Of a stretch of 64,000 bases of DNA, positions 28,201 through 40,200 are shown in pieces (positions within the stretch are counted from its first letter, which is position 1; the number at the start of each line of letters is the position of its first letter). Source of the DNA: Ctenosaura bakeri (taxonomy: Eukaryota > Chordata > Lepidosauria > Squamata > Iguanidae); assembly GCA_948474755.1 (NCBI GenBank), contig CAOLHI010000620.1, positions 186,501 to 250,500 of the forward strand. Direction: 5' to 3'. The translations under genes and the position numbers were made by a program. Below the pieces are notes generated by a model. It searched no databases. It was not told the DNA's origin and saw nothing but the letters and a program-made list of their open reading frames with translations.

Positions 28201-31200
28201 TCTCTCTGGTCACTTTCTGTATAGAAGAAGTTTCATGTTAGGGAGCTAAACACATCTAGGAAACTCTGTACCACAACCTGGGATCTGAATTACAATAAAA
28301 ACAAAATATGCAGCAGTTTAGTGTGTTGATGCATACTTTTTTTTTTTTACTTTATTTCTGTCTCAAGCTTTCTAGGTTAAAACGAGAATTGACACAGATG
28401 AAGCAAGAACTACAATACAAAGAGAAAGGAGTAGAGACGCTGCAAGAGTGAGTTGAAATGTTGCAGGATAATCAGTGTACTAATTCATTTTGGTAGCGCA
28501 GATATAAACAGAGTTAGCATGTGCTGCAAATAATAGTTAAGTTTCTTCTGAGAATTTTATTATGGGTGTGGTATTTACTCGAGGTGTACGTCATCTTGGT
28601 ATGACTATAGCTGTATTTTCACAAAGCAGTCCATGACAGCAAGTAGTTTGTATTCATTGTCCATCATTCAGCACAGGAAGCTAGCATTTTTCCAACCACT
28701 GCTCCCTTCATCTAGAGCAGGGATGGAGAACCTGTTGCCCGACATACTGTTCTTAACCTAATATCATTAAGAGGGATACACCAAGAGAAAGGAGGTAGTA
28801 GAAGGTGGGCCAGAGCCACCTGCTTGGTCCCAGCTGGTTGCATCAGTAAAAGAAAGACTCCCTACTTCTGACTTCAAGGGTCAGGATTTATTTGAGACTG
28901 AATATTTCCTAAACTGAAAAAGTTTTTTGGTTTATGTTTATATAAAAGGATTGACCGTAAGATGTCAAATGCTCACATGAATTATAAATTGGATGAAGCC
29001 CAAGCAATTATGAATGAGCTTCGAAGCATCAGGAAGGCTATCTGTATGGGTGAAAGAGAGAGGCAAGACCTAATGCAGGTAAGCAGCTCTTAGTTAATAG
29101 TAGGAATGGGAAAAATGTTCATGGTCGTTTGTTTCTGGATTGAAAAACAGGATTTCTACATTGAGGAAGTCCCACTGGAAGGAATAATAGTCCTGTGAGG
29201 ATTTTGCACAATTTTTTCCTAATACTTGGCATATTGAAGTGTTACAAGGAATTATTAGGTAGAGAAAAACAGGTTGCTGACCTGAGGAACATTGTTTACT
29301 GTGCAAGAGAACCACATTTTTCTCCACAGAATGATTCCTTTGCAATCCTTTGGGACATTTGAACACAAGCAGGATACCATGGAGAAATATTTATTTTCTC
29401 TTCCAGCACAGAGGAGGGACCATTACAGTAGGAGGAACAGCTAGAGTGGTAAATAGTATAATGAGCCATGGCTCACTGATAAATTCATAGTAGTGCCAAA
29501 GAATATGCATATTCTCTCATCCCATCTCTTATTTCATGAAGATAATATTAACCTCCCTTACAAAAATTCAGTCAATCAGTCAAAAATTGTAAAGATTATG
29601 AAAGAATGAATGTAAAGTGTTTAAGAAAGTACTGCACAAAATATTTACTATTGTTTGTAAAGACTGACTTATATTCTGATCTAATAAAGCTGAAGGAAGG
29701 GAATAGCTTTAACAACATAATTTATCCATTGGTATGCTGTTTTATAGTTTGTGAATTATCTGTACTTTTCTGCATTATGCAGAATTCGGAGACTTATTCA
29801 TTCCTATTTATTTATTGTTGAATGACCTTCAGAGCATACATTGGCCCTTTCAGGAAAAAAAGATTACAAGTTACCGTATGTAAATTCACAATAGCAAGTA
29901 TAGTAAAGCGGACAAAATTTCCCTAGGAAAAAGAAAGAGATACACTGTAATTTAGGTGTTCCCATTGTAGTTCATTGTCTTAGAATAGATGACCATGACT
30001 CATTCTTGAGTAAATTTTGAAAACTTAACTGTTGTTAAATTTGATGTCAGATAGAGGGGGATATAGTTGAGAGAAATTTCAGACAAGGGCAGGAAATGCT
30101 AGTCTGGTCTAAATAGAGTATGGTGGTTAAAGTGATGTCATAAAAGCAACAATATCATTTTTCTATTTGAGTTTGAAGGAAGAATTTGAAGCTTGCCACC
30201 TTATGGTCTGTTTAGAAATTTAGAATTATCTATATATTCATGTTGTTAATGTAGAGAGATATTATATTGGAACTATATTGTTACAATGAAGCAAAAAAGG
30301 ATTGAAAAGGGAGAATGGTGAGAAATCAATAATCAGAAGTTCAAGTTCATGAGTTATTGTGCATGGGAACACTTTGCCAATTATTTTGTACTGGTGTTCC
30401 AGTGATTTCACCTGGCTCTGTCACGATACTGCTTTGGACATCCAGAAAGATAATCTGTGTAGTAAAATTTGCTTTTCTGCTTGTTTGGTAAGAGGGTTTC
30501 ATACCATAACTAAAAAAAAGAAAATGGAGTGCAACCTCTCACTTTTTCTATTTCTGATGGCTTGCTTATGGTGTAATCTTCTTGGTCTTAAATAGTAAGG
30601 AACTTAGCTATTTTAAAGAAAATGCATTTATTTCTAGTTATAATAACTGGAATGAGAGCTGCCACTCAAACACACTTCTTTATGATGCTTGCCTGCAGTA
30701 GTCTTACAACAAGGTTGGCCTGTAGTGGCAGATTCTGAAATGCAGGCACATATCATTACGGTTCCCCATAGTCGTGCTCCCCATAACAAAAATCCAAAAA
30801 TCCAGGCAGGTATGATAATCCATATCAACAAACTAGTTAGTTTAGGACTTCTGAAAAACTGATAGGTCTTAGTTGATCATTGAAAATTCATTGCCTAACA
30901 ATACAGATAGATTACACAAATTAGCACACACACATACCTCCACCTACTCTGCTCTCCACCTACCAAGGAAATTGCAGCTAAGCTCAGAGAGAAGAGGGAA
31001 GCTTTAGGGGAATGGCAAACAACACCTTTCATCTTGATCAAAAAGTTCCAGTGCTTTGACCATACAAGCCCTTGCTCTGTCACAGTACAGCTCTGGACAT
31101 CCAAGAAGATACTCTGTGTGGTCATTCGTAGCCTCTGTTCCACATCTCTGTCATATCAGCCAAAGCTGAACCTTGTGTGTGTGAAATGACGTCGTTTCTA

Positions 31201-34200
31201 TAAAATTAGCAAGTGATGTTTTCAAGTTTTAGTAGACGTCCAGTGTCCAGATTTTCAGGACAAGAAAATAAAAGAGAGGCCCTTTTTTCTCCCTCTCCCA
31301 TCTACTCTGAAGGTCTTCCTTTGCTGTTCTACCAAAGAATCAGGTAGTCGGTGATGTGAACAGTCTCTGCCTTGTAGTACTGCTGCCAGTCAGAACTCAC
31401 ATTACTGGGTTAAATGAACAAATAGTCTAGCATAGAATAAGGCAGCTTTCTGCGTCCTCTTAAGTTCTACAAGGTTTACATGTAGGGATGTCAATGCCAA
31501 ACCTGAGCACTTTATATACAGGGAAGGGTATTCTGGGGAGGGAGGAAGGGGAAAAAACCTTGTGACACACATTCCTCCAAACCCAGTCTTTCCCGCTTTG
31601 GATAATCTTAATCTTTTAGAAGATTAAGTAGTTTCTGCCTCTTGTTTTTTCCTCCACCTTTTTAATTGACACCACTGTTTTCTGTGTAGTATGGAAGTTT
31701 ATAAGCTATTTTTAAATTTTGGTGCTGCTGCTGCTGCTGCTCCTCCTTCTCCTTCTTCTTTTTACATTTACAGGCTCTCCATGTACTTGAGGCAATCACA
31801 AGTGATACAGAATTCTGTAAACTAAAAGAAAACGAAAATGGCCCATGAGCTTCTAGGCTGCATGAAACACTCAACCTGTTGAATGCAGTAATTGAAATGA
31901 TGATACTAGGCAGGAAAAACATAGTTTATAAGTTCATGCTTCAGGTATATAATATTCTTGTAGCAATAGAAATTAAGCAGCTAGCTCTGTTTCTTTTGTA
32001 AATTAAGCATCACTTCTAATTTATCTTAGGTTTAGTTTATAGTTCCAAAGCTGAAGATAACTGTTGATGACCCAGCCAGTAAAGCTGATGGAATTCAAGG
32101 GGCTCCAGGGAATACTGAAAGAATTTCCTGGGTCTTCAATCCATCTGCTTGGGGATTTGTAGAAAACTACTACCTACCATTCTATTTGCTGTTACTGGGT
32201 GACAGTTGTCTCTAGCTAAGATCTGAGTTATGTATAGTAATGTGATCTTTCTAGATATTTCCAGCATAGTGCTTGTGGTCCTTAACTTTAATTTTGTCAA
32301 TTAATACATCTTTAGGTATATAGTCTTGGGAACTTTTTTTGGTGCTGGAGTTATTTTTTAAATCTGTCTAGACTAAGTGCATTTTGCAGTATTTTTCCAG
32401 TTGCTGTATGCATTACATATACTTTTATTTTTGCTTAGATAACCTCACTTTTTTAAAATTAAAAGCTTTCTGTGCAAGCAGCGATTTCATTCTATATGAT
32501 TATCTTGTTATAATATAGGATAAATCTTTGAGCTGTTGAGTAATTCCACTATTTTTAAAAATAATTACAAAACCACAAATAGATCTTTCTACTTGTTTTT
32601 CTCTCCCCATCCTTTGAAAAAAAGAGTCTGGTCAAATTGACAGATGGATTCCGGAATAGCTGCTGTATCACAGAATCTCAGCAGGATCTTCGGCGTAATT
32701 CTAGTTCACTCAGTAACTCCAATTTACCTCAACAACACTGTGATGCTTGTTCTCAGACTGACATCATTGGAGAGGTATGTGTGTATTCTAGCGCAATGTG
32801 TTTGCTATTTAAAAAGAGACAGCTTTTGTTGCATTGCATGACAACATAGTTTAAATACATTTTGCAAGTTCACTTTAAAAGAAGATATAATACATAGGGA
32901 TGAATAAGAGATCTTTTGATCTTTTCTTTAAGCAAAATAATGGCATTGAAAGTTCTGAATAGAGGGTTTTCATTCTAAACTATACCATTCATGTCTGCTT
33001 TGTAGGTTAATAAAACTGTTTGGCTTGATACTCTTAAACCAGAAATTAAAAAAAACCCAAACTTTCAATGGAAAATAAGAAGCCGACTATCTTATACTGA
33101 GTCAGAACACTGGTTCATCAAGCCCACTATTACGAGCTCTGAGTGGTAGCGGGTTTTTTTTGGGTTTTAGGCAGGTTTCTTTCCTACTCTATCTGGAGAT
33201 CCCTTGCATTACCTGGTGGTCTCTTATTCAAGAATTTATAAAGGCTGATTTTGTTTAGCTTCTAAAATCAGATGGAATCAGTAAAATTAGGGTAATATGG
33301 CAAAATGTTTTTTAAAAAAATCCAGGGGAGGGTAGCAATGTTGGAATCACAATTCTTTCTGCATGTTTTTAAAACATCTTAGCCTATATAAAGGATTTGA
33401 AAGTGGACATATAAAGGATTTGAAAGTGGACAAGGCACCAGGACCAGATGCGTTCACCGTGGGATATTATAAGAGATTTATAAAAGAATTAACACAATTA
33501 TTCAAGCAGCTTTGAAGGAGATAGAAAAACATGGTAAACTGAAATCGTAGGGAGAATCTAACATTGTATTGATATCTAAAGAGGGTAAAGATAAAAAAGA
33601 AGTTAAGAATTACAGACCAATCTCCTTGTTGAATGTAGATTATAAAATTTTTGCGACAGTCTTGGCAAAACGGTTGAGACAGATATTACAGGATAAAATT
33701 CAAGAAGGTCAAACAGGTTTTCTCCCAGGTAGATATATGAGAAGTAATATAAGGACAATCCTAGATGTAATTGAATATTATGATAAAAACCCAGGGAAGA
33801 AAGCACTCATTTTTTTGGATGCAGAAAAGCCATTCGATAATGTTTCCTGGGCCTTTATAAATTGGATATTGAGGGAATATGACATGGGAGAAGATTTTTG
33901 TAAATGGATTGAGATGATTTATCAAGAACAATCTGCAAGATTAATAATTAATGGAGATATTTCAACAAGCTTCAAAATTAATAAAGGGGTACGGCAAGGG
34001 TGCCCATTATCAACATTATTATTTATAGCTGTTTTGGAAGTATTGCTAAATATAATAAATGAGGATTTACAGATAAGAGGCTTGAAAATAAAGAAAAAGG
34101 AATTGAAATTAAAAGTTCTTCTTCGTGGTCTCTGTGCCTTCATACACTAGGAGCTTTAGCGCCTGCGCGGTAGCGTTCAGAAACTTCTAGAGCTTGTTCA

Positions 34201-37200
34201 CTTGGCGGGAACCCCTCCCCCACGCCGGTACTGCGCATGCTCCTCCCGCCGAGCAACGGTCTCTCCTCAGTTCTTTCTCGTCCGCCGTCGCGTACGGAAG
34301 GTTCTTTGGTTTGTTCCTCTCACTTTTGTGCTTGGCTTGCTGTTTTCACGGTTTTACGGATTTTTGGACTGTCTCTGACCTCTCTTTCGGACTCCCCCTT
34401 CGGCTTTTGGTCTTTTCGGATTTTCGCAGTTTGGCGTTCTTCGTCTTATGTCCGCGCTCTTCAAGAAGTGCGTGTCCTGCGGGCGCAAAGTTGCCCTCAA
34501 CGACGACCACAAGGAGTGTCTCTTCTGTTTGGGTGAGTCCCACAACATTCGGACTTGCCCAATTTGCCGGGATTTTACTCCCCAAACTCTCCGCAACCGG
34601 TCCGCGAGACTTAAGTCTTATTGTTGGGAACAGTCTCTGTGGGCGATAGACGAGACCTCCACTTCCAAGATGGCCGACAAGAAGACGACCACGCCATCGA
34701 CGGTATCGGCGGCTGCCGTTCCGTCCACCTCGTCGGTATCGGGCTCGGTACCGGCGAAAACGCCGATCTCGGCGTTACCGAGGATCCCGAAGCTGTCGGC
34801 GGCTGCCAAGTCAGCGAAAGGATCCTCGACGGCGAGGAAGGCTGAGGCTCCCCTGACGGAGACGCCTGCTAAAAAGCGCCCTGCTCCGGACGGAGGCAAG
34901 GGCAAGGAGAAGGAGAAGAAGAAGGAGAAGAAGCGCTCCCCGGCTGGGGACGTTCAACCTCCTACTCCTCCTCCTACTCAGCAGCCTTCCAAAGGGCGAG
35001 GCAGTCCGTCGATCTCTCGGATGATGAGATCGAGGACGTTCCCCAACACGGACTCGCCTGTGGCAGACCCTCCAACCCTGGTGGAGGAGCGCCACCGCCC
35101 TCCTAGCCATCGCAGGTCGGCCGACCTGCAGCAGAGAGAGCCCTCTGCTTCTCCGGAGCGGCGTTCGACCTCCTTCCGGTCCCGGTCCCGCTCTTCCGAG
35201 CGTCCGGTGGCCTCGCCGCCTCCTAGGGAGACAAGAGAGGAACAACCTCGCTCGTCTGCCTCCAGATACACCTCGGCGTCCTACATGGCCAGGTACGCGA
35301 GGGAATCTGAATGGAGAGAGCGCCCGGCCTCTTATCGGTCACATTCGCCATCGTACCGGGATCGGTACCATCGTGGCCCGAGTCGCTGGGAGACCTTCCG
35401 GAGGTCCCGGTCACCTCGTCGACAGCGCGAATCGCGCTCGCCTAGAGGGGACGAGGCTCGGTACCGTCGACGCCGAAGCCGATCTCCGTCGGACCGCCGC
35501 TCCTTCAGCCGCTCTCCCTCTCCTCGATATCATAGGGCGAGGGAGCCTTCACCTCGGTATCGGGCGATATCGCCACCTCCTAGGGTCACGGCAACGGCGA
35601 CGCGCCCTATGGAGTCGGTGGTGACTGAGCGGGCTACAACGACGTCAGCCTGCCAGACTACCCCTGTCACCACTAAGAAGGTGAAGTCAGTAGTCAGCCA
35701 GCCCAAGCGGGACGCTGCTACTACCACCGCCCCAGCTGCAGAGAAGCCTAGGAAGGCAACACCTGTGGCGACTACGAAGGAGCCGGCAAGCGAGCGGCGA
35801 GAGGACTCACCGACCTCAGAGTCGTACGACTCGAGTGCGGAATCAGAGGTGTCTGAGGCGGCCTCCCAGGAGTCTCCTCCGCTGGGATTCGGGGACCCGA
35901 TCCCAGATTCTGCTCCAGAGGACATCCACCAGTTCTCTGCGATGCTGCTTCGCATGGCTACTACCCTCGGCCTGAAGATCGCCGATGCGGAGCCGGAGGA
36001 CGACGATCCAGTCTTCTCTGTCTTTGAAGGGAAGCAACCTGCCACGGCCCCGCTGCCTCTCCTGCCCCGGGTATCCAGACTGCTGAAGGCCGCCTGGGAT
36101 AGGCCGGCCTCGGCTCAGCCGATACCGCAGCGGTTGGAACACCTCTACAGGGTGCAGAAGGATAACGCCGATTATCTCTTTAATCACCCTGCACCGAACT
36201 CTGTGGTGGTCGAGTCGGCACAGACGAAAGGCTCCAGCAGGCAACACACCACCCCGCCGGACAAAGAGGGCAGGAAGTTGGACGCCTATGCAAGAAGGTT
36301 CTATTCCGCCGCCTCCTTGCAGATCAGGCTGTCCAACACTCAGGCTTGCCTCGCGGCATACCTGAAAAAGGTGCTCGATCGCCTGCAACCGGCGATGGAG
36401 GCGGTACCGGAGGACATCCGCCAAGCCTCCTCCGTGATCTTCAACGAGGCCATCTCCATCGCTCGGCAGCAGATGGCCTCCTCCAGGCACGCAGTGGAGA
36501 TTGCCTCCCGGGTCATGGCGGGATCCATCGGCCTGCGCCGCCATGCTTGGCTGCGGCCGGCCGACATCCAGGAGGACACCAGAAGGAGGATTGAAAATCT
36601 CCCCTTCGACGGTGAGGGCCTATTCAATTCGTCCACCGACGAAGCTTTGGACAATCTCGTTAAGGCGAGGCTGACCGCCAAGAAGATCGGGCTACAGCCG
36701 GCCACGCAAGCCCGCAGTACCTCCACCTTCCGCCCATCCTGGCGACGATCTTCCACCTCGTCGTTCCAGCGTTCGGCCCAGTCTGGACAGTCGAGACCGT
36801 CCTCCGGCTCATCGGCCAGACGCACGATTAGACGACGCCCGGCTTCGTCCAAGAAGTCCTCCTCCGAGACAAAGTCTCGGTTTTGACGTGCCTGGCAGGA
36901 CCTACCAATACCTACTCTTCAGCCTACCATCAGCGCTCGGAGACCGACCGACTCTGGCTCGACATCTCGCGGAGTGGCAATGTGTCACTACGGACTCTTG
37001 GGTGCTTTCCATCGTCCGTCTTGGCTACGCCATCGAGTTTCTCGATATTCCTCCTCGAGGCGTTGACTATTCCACGCCGTCGAGTCCGGTCCTCCTGGAA
37101 GAGATCCAATCCCTCCTCCAGAAAGGGGCGATCGAGCAGCTCTCGCAAGAAGCCAAGACCACCGGCTTCTTCTCCAGGTACTTCACGGTACCGAAAGCCG

Positions 37201-40200
37201 ACGGTACCCTCCGGCCGATCCTAGACCTCAGAGGGGTGAATTCCCCCAACATCCCCCCCAAAAAGGTTCAAATGGTAATACCATCAATCCTGCCCTTCCT
37301 ACATCGGGGGGAACTGGCGTTTTCCATCGATCTCCAAAGACGCATACTTCCATATCGCCATTCGCCCGCAGCAAACGAACCTCCGCTTCGCAGTCGACGA
37401 AAAACCTTTTCCCCCAGAACAAGGTCTTTTCAATTCCCCGACTCCCCCAAAGGGTCTTCACCAAGTGCATGGCCCCGGGGGTACCCTTTCCCCCTTGCAC
37501 GAAGGGTGCTTCTGTTTTCCCCTTTACCTCGACGATTGGGGGTTGGGGGCGCCTGCAAACAAGACTTTACCACACGCCCCACAACGTTGTCACTCCTGAC
37601 CCGCCTTGGTCTACGGGTAAATTAAAGAAGTCCCACCTCGAGCCGGCGAGGATCTTGGACTTCATCGGGGCGACGCTCGACTGACCTCCCCCAAAGGGCC
37701 CGACCACCAGAGTCCACCCCAAAACCCCCAATCCGGGTCCCGCTCACGCTCGTAGGGCCCCGAGTTATCTGCGAAAAGCGTCCAGCAGCTTTTGGGGTTT
37801 AATGGCTGCGACGACCGCTGTGACATATCTCGCCGGGCCCAAAGAGCGAGACCTCTTCAAACTGGCCCGCCGTTTTCGACCCCCTGCGAGACGAACAAAA
37901 CACTCCGACGGCAGCTCCCGGGGGAGACGTCCGTATCCCCCCGGATGGTGGCAGTCGCGAGGGACCATGTCAGGGGATGCCTTTCCAACAGCCGACACCA
38001 AAATTAGGGGAACGACCGACGCCCCCCTTTAAGGGGGATGGGGTGCCCAGGGCGGCGATCTCAGAGTCCGCGACAGATGGACCGACGACGAGACCGCTCT
38101 CCATATCAATGCGCTGGAGCTGCTCGCCGTCTTGAAAGCGGGGACCTTTCCCCCACGTCAGGGGGGCGGACGGTCCTTTTTCCCGACGGACAATACCACC
38201 GCCGTCTGTTACTTTAACAGACAAAGGAGGGACTCACTCCAAAACCCCCTGCCAACATTGCACCCCGACTTGTGGGAATGGTGCATTCGCCTGCAAAAAC
38301 GCATCCCGGGGGGATTTCCCACCTGGCCGGGCAGGAGAACACCAGGGCAGACGCCCTCAGGGGCACCTCATCCCATCACGAATGGTCTTTCCAGAGGCGT
38401 TAGACTATTGGGGACCGCGGGGGCAAACCTTTTCATCCCTTTTTCGCGACCAGGGAAAACGCGAGTTTTCCCGATTCTGTTCCAGAGCGGGCCACGATCG
38501 TGCCTCCATGGGGGACCCCTTTCTGTTGCATTATGTGGATGCAAAAGGGACCCCTTGCTCCACAAATTTCTCACAGCTCTTGTGTGTGTGTGTGGGGAGA
38601 ACGCAAACTGTTACAAACTTGTTGTTAGGGGTAGCCAGGGGAAATTTTTCCCCCTTAGCGTTATCAGCTTGCCCGGGAAAAGGGCAAAAGCTGCCCCTTT
38701 TTATAGGGGTGTTTTTGCTACATGAATTTTAGGGCTAAATTTGGTTATTCACGCTTGTTGTCAGGGAGGTGAAGGTGCCAAAAGCATGTTTACTGCATAT
38801 CATAAAACCCCAGGGCCTTGGGGTTAAAACTCTTGTTCTTTTCTCTTTGCACTCTGTTGCTGTTGCCATAGGTTGGGCAGAATAGATTTTGCTTCTGTAA
38901 CTTAGGCTGTTTTGAAATTCTTTTCTACTAATAAACGTAGTCAATCTGCTAGTATGACCTCAGCAGTGTTTTGTTACTTGCTACGTGAAGCAGGCATGAA
39001 GTCTAAAGCAAGCGGGAAAGTTTTTATTTCTTTTTTTTAAAAAATTTTTCCTCGACTCCTGTTTTGAAACATGGTAGCAGAGGATGGTTTCATCCATTAC
39101 CTCTGGGTCCTGCTTTAATTTATGCCTGCTAGGAGTGTTTTTGAAAAGTTTTTAGCGGGTTTTACCATGGCTCAACCAGTGCCTGGGGGTTTGCCCCTTG
39201 TGAAGCTCAACGGGTCAAACTACCTTGCATGGTCAGCGAGAAGGGAAAAAATATCTAGGCCGAGAGTCTGGGGGGCTTTATTTACCCGGGGTTTCATTGC
39301 AAGGTACAGCAGCTCAGTTTAGGCAGCAACTAGACGAGCCATGTCTATGCTTTTCCCGGGGCTGGGGAAGATGACCAGCTCACGCACATCAGGGCCCTTT
39401 AAACTCCACGTCAAGGATGGGTCAAACTATAAAGAAACATTAGTGAATCTGGAGCAGCAAAGTATGCTTTGTCTCATAGACTTTACAATACCAAATGGAC
39501 CCCAGCATCCATTGGGGGAGCATTTGACAGTTTTTTCAGAGCTTTTTTCCCATCACTCCGAGAGAGAGGCAAGGTTTTGCCTGAGAGTGACATTGTATTC
39601 TGTATTTTAAATTCCCTTGATGCTTCCTGGGAACTAGTCGTTTCTTCACTCCAGTCCGGCCAAAAAGGTTTATGTTTTATGGTTTCTGCCCGGCTGATGG
39701 AGGAAGAGGAAAGCGAGCCGGGAATGGGCACCTCCCACACAGGCTTCAGCGGCAAAAGTCTGCTCCGGTAAAAAAAATTTTCACCTGCTGATCGCAGTGA
39801 GGAGGGGCGGGTGCATGCCCATGCTGCCCCGGAGATTTTTTCGGGGATCTGCTTCACACCTCAGGGTGATTCCCCCATTCCCCAAGAAAGGGGGACCCAA
39901 GCCCAAAGAGGCCGGTTTCCAGGTTCCAAAAAATAGAGGAAACAAGGCAGGTCGTGCCGGGGGGACGGTTACGGTTCCCCTTAGCTTTTTCTAAAGGCCC
40001 CCCAAGATGCAGAAGTCCCAGACCCACCCGGGCCCCAACGGATGTTCCCAGCATCTCTCAATTCAAAAGACTTGTTCAGTGACTTAAATTCTGCCAGTGT
40101 TTAAAGGGGGGTTTCCGGAAAAAGGGGGGAAATGTTTAAGGTTTGTGGTGAAGGGATTCCCCATGTCCCAGCACTTGATATGTGTTTGAAAAATGTTTTG

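Larger units (their letters stand above)
29079..32624 (+). other. WWC3: WWC3 intron after exon e
   Basis: 3.5 kb, GT-AG, phase 0. It carries a pair of related segments (30.4 and 31.05 kb), a segment related to one near 59.75 kb, and a GCT/CTT microsatellite at 31.72 kb. Confidence 0.85.

Noticed and set aside
35100..35600. A host SR splicing factor gene or retrocopy
   Set aside because: The Arg/Ser region lies in one uninterrupted ORF with a DIRS-type Cys/His cluster, between DIRS terminal repeats.
34811..36852. Long open frames on the - strand (up to 233 codons) opposite the DIRS first ORF
   Set aside because: Shadows of a GC-rich Arg/Ser-coding strand; products are Arg/Leu-rich without motifs.
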